Shown here piece after piece: positions 45,557-56,700 of a DNA stretch of 64,000 nucleotides (positions within the stretch are counted from its first letter, which is position 1; each line of letters begins with the position of its first letter). The position numbers and the translations under genes are program-made. Below the pieces are notes generated by a model, which ran no database searches, had not been told where the DNA came from, and saw nothing but the letters and a program-made list of their open reading frames with translations. Origin of the DNA: Iris pallida (lineage: Eukaryota > Streptophyta > Magnoliopsida > Asparagales > Iridaceae); NCBI GenBank assembly GCA_029216955.1, contig JANAVB010016199.1, forward strand, positions 11,169,595 through 11,233,594. Direction: 5' to 3'.

Positions 45557-46088
45557 CACGTGTCTGTGTTCCTACGTAGGTGTTTGTGTAAATGCACAAA
45601 GGGGCTGTTGGTGATATTTTCAAATTGTTTTTGGACAGGAATGTTAGTTTAGATCTTGTTTATTGATTCCTGATCTTGTGTGTTGGTGTCAGTGTCATTT
45701 TGTGTCGGGATCTCGACTTGGACACGCGCGTGCACACGCTCGTACACGTGCTACAGTCCTCCCCTGCCTATCGGGGTCTGTAGCAGACACGACACACATT
45801 TGTTTGACACGAAACTCGACACGAGCCATCGGGCACTGGCTGACATGCCACGTGTCAAGTCCCACGTGTCCCCGTGCCGTGTCGAGAGAGAAATCAGCTA
45901 TACACGTGTTTTTACAGTGTCTGTGCACACGAGTTTTTAGCCACTGTTACGGGTCTCGTGTCCGACCCTGACACGTCATGGACACAGGCCAGTGGGCCTA
46001 TGAGGTAGCCCTATAGGTGGGCTACCCATGTATATGACCACGAGACTCCCTCGTGTCTTGTGTCGTGCACACGACACAAGTGCACGTG
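45557..46088 (+). promoter_or_regulatory. Cluster of CACGTG (G-box/ABRE-like) motifs in E4 LTR
   Basis: Six CACGTG sites at about 45557, 45745, 45849, 45863, 45903 and 46083, amid many GTGTCG/CGACAC words. A perfect inverted repeat with arms TTGTGTCGTG and CACGACACAA lies near 46060-46081. All are downstream of the TATA, so they would be intronic or leader enhancers if active. Repeated in the 3' LTR (about 54490-55020). Confidence 0.4.
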
Positions 46089-47599
46089 TGCACGAGACAG
46101 TGCACTGACAGTGCACTGTGTTTGTGTTTTCATGTTCTCTGCATTTGGACATGCCGTGTCAGGCCTTGGGTGACACGAAATGGATGTGAGGGGTTGTGCA
46201 CAAGGGTTGTTTTTATTTACCAACCATTAGATTCATGAATTGTTTAACTTTTCCTAATTGATTCTCATTTAACCAAGGATAACTGATATTTAATTTCTGT
46301 TACTTCTCCAGTTTGCAAGGTTGAGTTTTGTTGATGGATTAACCTGTTAATCACTTATTAATGTAGGTTTTATAAACTCTAACCTATGCTTCTATTTGCC
46401 ATCTGCCTGTGTGTCGAGTTGGAGTTGAAATGATGGGATTTTGGGGCTCAAAACTGGGAAATTCATTGGGGACTGTTTGAGTATTTTCTTTTGTGAAATG
46501 TAATGTTGCATATCCTGTAGGAAATCATGTAAACCTGAGATTACCTGACATAAGTTGCATTGTTGCTCTGAATTCTGAAATAGGTTTAACCTGGGCATGG
46601 GTTGGGGTTTGCATTGTTTCAATAATTGTTTCCTTTTTGATTTAGCCTATAGCTAAGCCTCATTGTCAACTAAGTGTCACATGAGATAAACCTGAGATTG
46701 TATAAAACTATTTTGGGACTATTTGTTTGGTGTTTTATTTGAACCAATAGCTGATGGCAGTGCTGTACAAAACCTGGGATTCATTGGGCTACTTGTACTG
46801 TTGGGTATTCTTCAAAAAACTGAGATTGAGGAAGGAGCTATGAATTGATTTCCTTTTTCCTTTTCTTCTTAACCTGAGAATAGGTCCATGCCTTCCTGTT
46901 TTTATGTTACATTCACTGCTCTTTAAATGTTTTACTGATTTTTTCTTCCTGTTTGTTCCCTTCACTGTTTTGGGTGTTTCCTGCACATATATATGGACAC
47001 TGGTTCACACACACTCACTGTGAATGCTTGCATTGTCTTCCAGATTTTAGTTCACTGTTATACACACTTAGCTCACTCATGTATGCCTTATCCACCACAC
47101 ACACACATTACAGTCCTGTACACCCTTTCTTCACATACACACATGTATGCACACACAACACACAAGCCTCTCTCCTTATACAATATATGTGTGTAAATTG
47201 TATGAGTGTATATATATATATATACTTCTAGGTTTAGCCTAATGTTGTAGGATTTATATCTAGCCTAGATATATGTAAATATATTATGTGGTGTTTAAGT
47301 CTATGGGTGTATGGTGAGGTTGTAGACTTGCTAGGGTATTCTAGAATTAGCTACTAGTTGTATTGTGATATAGTTAGTATAGGCTTGCCTAGCCTTGTTA
47401 GGGTTGTGCTAGCTAGTATAGATTAGAATAGCTTAGTTTAGACTTAATTAGACTTGGTTGACCTAGTTTGACTTCTAGGGTTGACCAGAGTTGACCAAGA
47501 GTTGACTTTGGCCTAGATTGACCTAGAATCATGTAGAATGCATAGTAGGACTCCATTTTACTATTTTGGACTTGTTGTGACTTGTGCTGTTCTGATTAG

Positions 47600-47653
47600 G
47601 AGCCAGACACCACTCCTCGGATGGTACTTTTCATATTGGACACTCAGATACAG
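47600..47653 (+). CDS. E4 5' LTR exon B (putative, 54 nt, GC donor)
   Basis: Acceptor GCTGTTCTGATTAG, 54 bases, donor ACAG/GCGAGTAC. After two leading bases: ARHHSSDGTFHIGHSDT; the last base joins exon C to make Glu. Matches E1 exon B in position, phase and the Arg-His start. The 3' LTR copy (56532-56585) has one difference, which is silent (GAT to GAC). Confidence 0.5.
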
Positions 47654-48361
47654 GCGAGTACATTCTCTGATCATTTCATATCCTGCTTAGAATTATTTCC
47701 TACAGTAGATTACTTTACTTGTACTGTCACGTTGGTCACACGGATTAGTACTATACGGATCCCTTCTTGAGATATTATCCTTAGGGAGCATCGGGTACTC
47801 TACGTTCTGTGCGTTTCACTTACATAGCGTACCATATGCTTCTTTGGTTCTTTGATTACTTGTGACATATACCCTTATGATCACAGAGTCTCCTAGAATC
47901 TCTTATCCCATTTACTGGGTGTCCTAGAATCTCCTAGAATCCCCATTTTTGGGACTACTATGTACCAACCTTCGGGGGCTTACCAACCTTCAGGGGCTAT
48001 TACATAGAATCATAACATAACCTGTTTGGATCCTTGTGTACTGATTGGGGGTACGGGGGAGTAGAAGTAGACATGTGAATAATACCCAAGTAGTATCTTA
48101 TCAGAATCTCTTCCATAGTGTCTTATCAGAATCTCCTATGCCATTTATATGTCTATGTTGTACTCTGACTCACTAGTCACATGATAGTTCTCTATTATAG
48201 TAGATATTTCTATTACAGCTTTCTCTCTTTGTTTACATACTGCACTTGTTCAGTACTTGTATCTTACTTTACTGCATGATTATATTTTCTAACCTGCTAT
48301 GATCTGTTGAGATGTACTGTACTCGCTCCTGTCCTGACTGGACCTGTTGAAAATATTACAG

Positions 48362-48477
48362 AGGACGAGGAGGAGGCTTGCCTGGACACTTTCTACGGGG
48401 CAGCCTTAGATGACACCTGCGAGCTGGACCCTCAGGAGGACCCAGCTCTAGCTGAGGATATCACCCCGACTGCCTAG
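48362..48477 (+). CDS. E4 5' LTR exon C: acidic YG-core terminal exon (putative)
   Basis: Acceptor GAAAATATTACAG, two leading bases, then DEEEACLDTFYGAALDDTCE, an acidic Pro/Ala tail and TAG at 48475-48477. About one third Asp plus Glu. Joined with exons A and B the frame is open for more than 80 codons with no stop. Related blocks occur in E1, E2, E3 and LTR D in the same phase. The nearest analogy is an accessory protein encoded within an LTR, but no homolog was recognised and no function is claimed. Confidence 0.55.
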
Positions 48478-48859
48478 ACTAGATTAGATAGGCTGATTAT
48501 CTTACTTTATGCAGTCTTGAGACATGTTTTAGCTAGACTATATTTGGAGTTCAGAGTTGTATATATTCTTTCATTATGTATCTGAGACCATGTACTTCTG
48601 GATATTGCTGGGATTATCTTAGACTACTTTTCATCTATTTATTTCCTTGAGTTCTATTTCATATCGTGCTATCTCTTCCTTAGTTGTGATTGAGTTTTAC
48701 TGTTATGTCACCCCCATTCGGAGAGTATAAACTGTTTAGAGATATATTGTTAGATGTTGTGACCTAGGACAGCGTTCTACCGCCGACACTGCGGCGTAGG
48801 CTGGACGTACCCACGTCTCGTGCCCTTACTCTAGGGTGCGGGTCGTGACACGTTTTTAG

Positions 48860-48877
48860 TGGTGGCCCATGCAGGTC
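48860..48877 (+). other. E4 primer binding site, tRNA-Ile(AAU)-like
   Basis: TGGTGGCCCATGCAGGTC, nine bases after the LTR end. The LTR end is fixed by the target duplication at the 3' side, so the nine-base gap is real. Confidence 0.85.
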
Positions 48878-49067
48878 TAGACTAGAAGTGTAGTGGTATT
48901 CGAATTAGAGTATCACTACAGCCTGCAGTAGGATATAGGGCATTAATTTTAAGATACTCAATCACCTTAGGAAAATTTCTTTTATTGCCATCTAAATCCT
49001 TTGTCAGCTGATCCTTTGAATTATAATTGTCCACCTTTGTTATTTCGCTTCTTTCTCAGAAATTGAT

Positions 49068-49090
49068 ACTCTTGTTTGTCTATCTTCAGG
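49068..49090 (+). promoter_or_regulatory. 3' splice-site consensus abutting E4 gag ATG
   Basis: CTTGTTTGTCTATCTTCAG, then G-ATG at 49091. A very good plant acceptor, placed as in E1, E2 and E3. Confidence 0.55.
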
Positions 49091-50200
49091 ATGGTAGAGA
49101 CTAGATCGCAGTGTGCCATTCATGAGGATGCTATAGAGGGGACTGCTACCTATCAGCCAGCACGGCGAGGCCAGGGGACTGCAGCTCCTGCCACCTCAGC
49201 TCGTGTTGAGACCTCGATAGCCGCAGCTCGACCAGTGGTGCAGCAACCGAGGACACCGAGGATCGAGCAGTTTCAGAAGATGAGGCCCAGAGACTTTCTG
49301 GGGACAGAGGGGATCCTATATGCCGATGAGTGGATCGAGCATATAGAGGAGATCTTCCGCTTGGCCAGGATTCCAGCAGACCTTCAGATCGAGGCCGCAG
49401 CTAGCCGGATGTGAGATCTTGCTCGCACCTGGTATCAGTCAGACCCCAGGGTGGGGGTACCGGGGCAGACTTGGGAGCAGTTCAGGGGCTTCTTCAAGAA
49501 GAAGTTCTTCCCAGATTCAGCAGTCAGAGCCTTAGAGTCGCAGTTTGAGAGCTTGGTCCAGGGGAGCCTCTCAGTAGAGGAGTATGCTGGAGAGTTTGGT
49601 CGTCTCGGCAGGTTCGTGGAGGGCTTGAGCGAGACGGCGAAGGCCTAGAGGTTCCGGAAGGGTCTGGTCAAGAAGGTCAAGTCCCTGACCAAGGACAGCA
49701 GAGATGCTACGTTCGAGGAGATCTTGACGGGAGCCTTGCTAGCAGAGGATGATCTTGAGCTTAGGCTCAAGAGGGGGAGAGACCCAGTTGGAGGCAGCAG
49801 CAGCGGGGGCCAGGCCAAGAGGCCCCACTTTCAGCATCAGCAGCTGAGGCAGTTTCAGCTACAGCCGATCCAGTAGAGGCCAGTTCAGCAGCAGCAGCCG
49901 AGACAGCACCAGCAGGGTCAGAGACAGGGAGTCACTTGTGCCTACTGCAAGAAGGCTGGGCACGTCTTCAATGAGTGCCGGAAGAGGCTAGGCCTGTGTA
50001 TGGTGTGTGGCTCAGCAGACCACCAGATGAGGGAGTGCCGCATAGCACGAACAGGCCCGGGAGGAGGAGCCAGAACTCCAGCAGGCCAGCAGAGGGGACC
50101 AGCCCTGCCGACAAAGCAGTAAAGGTTTGTCCAGCACCAGCAGCAGGCCAGGGGAGGCCAGCAGGGGCGAGCTTTCGCCATGGCAGCTGGAGATACGGAG
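49091..50200 (+). pseudogene. gag: E4 gag (several stop codons)
   Basis: Starts MVETRSQCAIHEDAIEG. The gag core has GTEGILYADEWIEHIEEIFR and KKFFPDSAVRALESQFESLV. Gln-rich linkers lead to two complete knuckles, CAYCKKAGHVFNEC and CMVCGSADHQMREC (about 49939-50040). In-frame stops: TGA 49412-49414 (looks like a CGA change), TAG 49646-49648 and 49874-49876, TAA 50120-50122. All four fit single C-to-T changes. A frame shift near 50190-50210 leads into protease. Confidence 0.9.
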
Positions 50201-52060
50201 GTGACGGAGAGCTGATTGCAGGTTCAATTCTTCTCGACTCCAGTCCAGTATTTGTATTATTCGATTCTGGTGCTTCGCATAGCTTCATATCAGTATCTTT
50301 TGCGATTAGACACGGTATCATAGCTGAATCGTTGCCTAGGACTTACAAGATCATGACCGGGGGTGGCATTATCCTCATGAGTGATGTTTGTAAGGGTCGA
50401 AAAGTAGTTTTGGGAGGCCGTGAGTTGGAGGTGAGCCTGCTCGTAATGCCATTGCCGAACTACGATATAGTACTAGGCATGGATTGGTTGAGCAGGCACC
50501 ACGCCAGCATTGATTGCAGAGGGGGTAGAGTTCTCTTCAGAGCGCCGGGGGAGCCAGAGTTAGAGTACTCCAGACGTCAGGCAGAGTAGGGCAGCGGAGT
50601 CTTCTGTGGAGTCTCGGTCGAGGAGCAGACGATTCCATACCCCTTAATAGCAGATTATATGGATGTTTTCCCAGAGGAGTTGCCAGGACTGCCACCAGAC
50701 AGGGACATAGAGTTCTCGATAGACTTGGTTCCAGGAGCGGAACCCATCTCTCAGCATGTCTATCGGGTGAACAACAGCGAGCTGGTGGAGCTGAAGAAGC
50801 AGGTGGATGAGCTACAGGACAAGGGCTTCATCCGCTAGAGTTCGTCGCCGTGGGGTGCACCAGTGTTGTTCGTGCTGAAGAAGGATGGGTCAGTACGCAT
50901 GTATATTGACTATAGGGTACTCAACAACCTCACGATCAAGAACAAATACCCACTGCCGCGGATCGACGATCTATTTGACCAGTTGAGCGGAGCTCGAGTA
51001 TTTTCCAAGATTGATCTGAGGTCGGGATATCACCAGGTGAAGGTGAAGAGGGAAGATATTCCCAAGACCGCTTTCAGGACGCGGTATGGACAGTTCGAGT
51101 TTTTGGTTATGCCGTTTGGGCTAACAAATGCACCAGCAGTGTTTATGAACCTTATGAACAAGGTGTTCCACCAGTATCTGGATCAGTTTGTGGTGGTGTT
51201 TATTGACGACATCTTAGTATATTCCAAGACTGAGGAGGAGCACGAGAAGCATTTGAGGATCGTGCTGGAGACTCTCAGGAAGGAGTAGCTTTATGGAAAG
51301 CTCTCCAAATGTGAGTTCTTCTTGGATCGGGTGGACTTCTTGGGGCATGTGGTAACTGGAGATGGTATCTCAGTTGACCCCAAGAAGATTGTAGCAGTTG
51401 AGGCATGGGCAGCGCCGACTTCAGTTGCAGAGATCGGGAGCTTCCTGGGGCTGGCAGGATATTATCGGAGATTTGTGCAGGATTTCTTTCGGGTTGCAGA
51501 GCCGTTGACACGGTTGACCCGGAAGGATGCTGAGTATGTATGGTCAGAGGAGTGTCATGCAGCTTTTGATGAGTTAAAGAAGCGGCTGACGACAGCTCCG
51601 ATTCTGACGTTACCTTCAGGATCAGGTGGTTTCACTATTTATAGTGATGCTTCAGGAAAGGGGCTGGGTTGTGTGTTGCAGTAGCACGGGAAGGTGATTG
51701 CCTATGCTTCTAAGCAATTGCGTCCCCATGAGAAGAACTACCCTACCTACGACCTAGAGCTGGCAGCAGTGATATTTGCTCTGAAGCTGTGGAAGGATTA
51801 TCTGTATGGTGAGAGGGTGGAGATCTTCACAGATCACAAGAGCTTAAAGTATGTGTTCACTCAGAAGGAGTTGAACATGAGGCAGCACAGATGGTTGGAG
51901 TTGATGAAGGACTTTGACATTGCACTGCAGTATCATCCAGGGAAGGCCAACGTAGTTGCCGATGCCTTGAGTAGGTATCCGACAGCCATGTGTTTGACCA
52001 TGGAACCATGGCTGGGCATTTGCTTGTCGACTTGGAGAGCCTTAGGATTGAGGTGATCGT
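50201..52060 (+). pseudogene. pol: E4 protease, reverse transcriptase and RNase H (several stop codons)
   Basis: Protease FDSGASHSF near 50260 and MPLPNYDIVLGMDWLSRHHA. The linker DYMDVFPEELPGLPP precedes [31 protein letters not shown], catalytic FIDDIL near 51207. RNase H has [12 protein letters not shown] (51646-51682) and [17 protein letters not shown] (51834-51882). Stops: TAG 50587-50589, 50836-50838, 51286-51288 and 51682-51684; at least the last has Gln as the likely original. A small shift near 52000 precedes the integrase. Intact pol would be needed for new copies, so this copy cannot move itself. Confidence 0.9.
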
Positions 52061-52181
52061 GCCCGGAGTGCAGATACAGCTATGGGGGATGCAGATTCAG
52101 TCGGACTTGATAGACAGGATCAAGGCGGTCCAGTTCGAGGATATGGCTTTGTAGAGTATCAGAGAGCAGATCAGTATAGGA

Positions 52182-53631
52182 GTGGAGGATGCTGAGTTTT
52201 TACTTACAGAGGATGGTGCCCTGAGGCACGGTACCAGGTTATATGTGCCTAGCGGGGAGCTCAGAGAGCAGGTTATGCAGGAGGCCCACAGATCTCAGTA
52301 CTCTATACACCCGGGTGCCAACAAGATGTACCGAGATCTGCGGGAGCATGTTTGGTGGTCAGGAATGAAGCGGAAGGTGTCCCACTTCGTAGCTAGGTGC
52401 TTGGTCTGTCAGCAGGTCAAGGCAGAGAGACAGAGGCCCGGTGGATTGTTGCAGCCGCTGCCCATTCCCGAGTGGAAATGGGAGCATATCACGATGGACT
52501 TCGTCTCAGGATTGCCGCGTACTCCAGGAGGAAAAGATGCGATTTGGGTCATCGTTGATAGGTTGACCAAATCGGCCCACTTTTTGCCATTCAAGGTGGG
52601 TACGTCTACAGAGAGGCTGGCGGAGATGTATATGCGGCAGATAGTCAGGATCCACGGAGTTCCGATCAGCATCGTCTCAGATCGGGATAGCCGTTTTACT
52701 TCCCATTTCTGGAGGAGTCTGCAGACCAGCTTGGGCACTCAGCTCAAGTTTAGTACTACATACCACCCCCAGACGGACGGACAGTCAGAGCGGACTATTC
52801 AGACCCTTGAGGATATGCTGCGGACGTGCGTCCTGGACTTTGGAGGTTCCTGGGAGGATCATCTTCATTTGGTGGAGTTTGCCTACAATAATAGTTTCCA
52901 GACCAGCATTAAGATGTCACCTTTCGAGGCTCTGTACGGGCGTAGGTGCCGTACACCCTTATCCTGGAATGATGTTGGTGAGCGAGCTTTGCTGGGGCCA
53001 GAGATGGTTGTTGATGCAGCCAAGAAGGTGAAGCTCATCAGGGACAGACTTCGCGTGGCGCAGGACAGACATCGGCACTGGGCCGATAGCCGCCGGAGGC
53101 CCTTGGAGTTTGAGGTACAGATTAGAGTAGGATTAGATTTAGGTTGTTGTTTATGATTTTTGATCATGTTTGTTTATTATAATTAATTGAGACCTTGCTT
53201 GTGATTAGGTCGAAGACCAGGTTTTCTTGAGGATATCTCTGACTCGTGGTACGATACGTTTTAGTGGAGGCGGAAAGCTTAGCCCGTGCTTCATCGGCCC
53301 TTTCGTTATCAGCGGAAGAGTCGATGACGTTGCATACAGGCTAGACTTACCGCCTGTACTTATGGGGGTCCACAACGTATTCCATGTATCATAGTTGAGA
53401 CGGTACGTGGCTGACCCTAGCCATGTGCTCGATCATTCAGAGATAGAGGTTGGGCCTTCTCTCAGCTATCCAGAGCAGCCAGTGGAGATTCTGGATCGAC
53501 GGGAGAAGATTCTGAGGAACCAGGTGATACCTTTGGTGCGCGTCGCATGGAGGCATCATTCTTCAGGAGAGTCTACCTGGGAGCGGGAGGATGAGATGCG
53601 CGAGCGCTACCCTTATCTTTTTGGACCGTGA
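52182..53631 (+). pseudogene. pol: E4 integrase with intron and chromodomain-like tail
   Basis: Zinc site HRSQYSIH...CLVCQQVK (52280-52420). Core: the first Asp region HITMDFVSGLPRTPGGKDAI, then IVSDRDSRFTSHFW with the second Asp, and TIQTLEDML with Glu. Open from 52182 to 53114. A GT...AG interruption (53115-53208) then separates LEFE from VEDQVFLRISLT. Next come the GPF region (FIGPFVISGR), one TAG at 53392-53394 where E1 has Gln (HVSQL), and the chromodomain-like tail to WEREDEM and YPYLF, with a stop at 53629-53631. TAG at 52152-52154 lies upstream of this block. Confidence 0.9.
53115..53208 (+). other. Putative 94-nt spliceosomal intron in E4 integrase
   Basis: GTACAGATTAG...TTGCTTGTGATTAG. 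It is AT-rich, has a TAATT-type branch region and ends in AG, and it lies in phase 0 between two parts of integrase that are contiguous in E1. Removing it restores the family reading. Alternatively a small insertion that happens to end in AG. Confidence 0.65.
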
Positions 53632-53663
53632 GGTATGCTTTCTATCCTTCTCATCAGTTGTAT

Positions 53664-53710
53664 TTTGCCTTTCAATTTCGAGGACGAAATTCTTTTAAGG
53701 AGGGTAGATT
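53664..53710 (+). other. E4 pre-LTR block and polypurine tract
   Basis: ATTTCGAGGACGAAATTCTT followed by AAGGAGGGTAGA just before the 3' LTR at 53711. The GAGGACGAAATTCTT block is shared with E3. Confidence 0.75.
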
Positions 53711-56700
53711 TGTCACTACCACATTTCTAGTATGAGGGTATTTTTGTCATTTTTGGGGTTATTTGAATTTATTAGAATTTATGGGAATTTTTAGGATTTA
53801 TTTGGAATTGTTTGGACTAGATTGATTTTTGGCTAGTTTGGACTCATGTAGACCAACCTAGGAGCTAACCCTAGTTAGTTGGACTTGGTTAGGAATTGTG
53901 ACTCTAGTCTAACCTAGCCTAATCTATGGTTTGGTCATTAGAACCTATTTAGCTATAGGAATTAGAAAGCCATAAGCCATGACTTATGTTTTTAGAGCTT
54001 TTAATTAATTAAATAAACCATAGCTCATGTAACTTGGCCCAAGCCCAAACTACCAAACCCTAACCCTAAGCATAGTGGCCGGCCACCTAGTGTCTTGGGA
54101 TTCCTCCACTATAAAATCCCTTCTAGATTTTAGGGCTAGCCTCTTTTAGGGTTTATCCAAAGTTCTAAGGAAAGAGGTGAGTTCCATCTTTAGAAATTCT
54201 TAGAAAATTCATTTTAAATTCTTTCTTCCCCAAACCAATTTTATTAGGATCTAAAATCAATCCTCTTGCTGCTGGTATTGGTTGTTTGCAGGGAAGCAAC
54301 AATTTGTGAGATTTTGGGTGGCTTGAGGAATCATTCCATTTGGGGATTTTTCACCCATTGTTCATCAAGAGGTAACTTTCCCATTTCTCCATGGATTTTC
54401 ATTTTGTCTTCACCAATAGGAATCCCTAAGGGTCCCCTAAGATTCTGGATAGGTTTTGTGTCGGGTGTATTGGGTTTTGTGTCCGTTTTGGACACGTGTC
54501 TGTGTTCCTACGTAGGTGTTTGTGTAAATGCCACAAAGGGGCTGTTGGTGATATTTTCAAATTGTTTTTGGACAGGAATGTTAGTTTAGATCTTGTTTAT
54601 TGATTTTTGATCTTGTGTGTTGGTGTCAGTGTCGTTTTGTGTCGGGATCTCGACTTGGACACGCGCGTGCACACGCTCGTGCGCGTGCTACAGTACTTCC
54701 CTGCCTATCGGGGTCTGTAGCGGACACGACACACATTTGTTTGACACGAAACTCGACACGAGCCATCGGGCACTGGCTAACATGCCACGTGTCAAGTCCC
54801 ACGTGTCCCCGTGCCGTGTCGAGAGAGAAATCAGCTGTGCACGTGTTTTTACAGTGTCTGTGCACACGAGTTTTTGGCCACTGTTACGGGTCTCGTGTCC
54901 GACCCTGACACGTCGTGGACACAGGCCAGTGGGCCTATGAGGTAGCCCTATAGGTGGGCTACCCATGTGTATGACCACGAGACTCCCTCGTGTCGTGCAC
55001 ACGGCACAAGTGCACGTGTGCACGAGACAGTGCACTGACAGTGCACTGTGTTTGTGTTTTCATGTTCTGTGCATTTGGACACGCCGTGTCAGGCCTTGGG
55101 TGACACGAAATGGATGTGAGGGGTTGTGCACATGGGTTGTTTTCATTTACCAACCATTAGATTCATGAATTGTTTAACTTTTCCTAATTGATTCTCATTT
55201 AACCAAGGATAACTGATATTTAATTTCTGTTACTTCTCCAGTTTGCAAGGTTGAGTTTTGTTGATGGATTAACCTGTTAATCACTTATTAATGTAGGTTT
55301 TATAAACTCTAACCTATGCTTCTATTTGCCATCTGCCTGTGTGTCGAGTTGGAGTTGAAATGATGGGGTTTTGGGGCTCAAAACTGGGAAATTCATTGGG
55401 GACTGTTTGAGTATTTGCTTTTGTGAAATGTAATGTTGCATATCCTGTAGGAAATCATGTAAACCTGAGATTACCTGACATAAGTTGCATTGTTGCTCTG
55501 AATTCTGAAATTGGTTTAACCTGGGCATGGGTTGGGGTTTGTATTGTTTCATTAATTGTTTCCTTTTTGATTTAGCCTATAGCTAAGCCTCATTGTCAAC
55601 TAAGTGTCACATGAGATAAACCTGAGATTGTATAAAACTGTTTTGGGACTATTTGTTTGGTGTTTTATTTGAACCAATAGCTGATGGCAGTGCTGTACAA
55701 AACCTGGGATTCATTGGGCTACTTGTACTATTGGGTATTCTTCAAAAAACTGAGATTGAGGAAGGAGCTATGAATTGATTTCCTTTTTCCTTTTCTTCTT
55801 AACCTGAGAATAGGTCCATGCCTTCCTGTCTTTATGTTACATTCACTGCTCTTTAAATGTTTTACTGATTTTTCCTTCCTGTTTGTTCCCTTCACTGTTT
55901 TGGGTGTTTCCTGCACATATATATGGACACTGGTTCACACACACTCACTGTGAATGCTTGCATTGTCTTCCAGATTTTAGTTCACTGTTATACACACTTA
56001 GCTCACCCATGTATGCCTTATCCACCACACACACACATTACAGTCCTGTACACCCTCTCTTCACATACACACATGTATGCACACACAACACACAAGCCTC
56101 TCTCCTTATACAATATATGTGTGTAAATTGTATGAGTGTATATATATATATATATACTTCTAGGTTTAGCCTAATGTTGTAGGATTTATATCTAGCCTAG
56201 ATATATGTAAATATATTATGTGGTGTTTAAGTCTATGGGTGTATGGTGAGGTTGTAGACTTGCTAGGGTATTCTAGAATTAGCTACTAGCTGTATTGTGA
56301 TATAGTTAGTATAGGCTTGCCTAGCCTTGTTAGGGTTGTGCTAGCTAGTATAGATTAGAATAGCTTAGTTTAGACTTAATTAGACTTGGTTGACCTAGTT
56401 TGACTTCTAGGGTTGACCAGAGTTGACCAAGAGTTGACTTTGGCCTAGATTGACCTAGAATAATGTAGAATGCATAGTAGGACTCTATTTTACTATTTTG
56501 GACTTGTTGTGACTTGTGCTGTTCTGATTAGGAGCCAGACACCACTCCTCGGACGGTACTTTTCATATTGGACACTCAGATACAGGCGAGTACATTCTCT
56601 GATCATTTCATATCCTGTTTAGAATTATTTCCTGCAGTAGATTACTTTACTTGTACTGTCACGTTGGTCACACGGATTAGTACTATACGGATCCCTTCTT

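Larger units (their letters stand above)
44772..48850 (+). repeat. E4 5' LTR (4079 bp)
   Basis: Contains a telo-box (AAACCCTAACCCTAAG, about 45117-45134), TATA (45173-45181), donor-like AGAG/GTGAGT (45241), exon A, a CACGTG-rich stretch, exons B and C, then the conserved terminal block shared with LTR D. Confidence 0.95.

Noticed and set aside
49412..53394. Recoding of TAG as Gln in E4
   Set aside because: Mixed with TGA, TAA and frameshifts, and many CAG codons remain; methylation-driven C-to-T decay explains it better.
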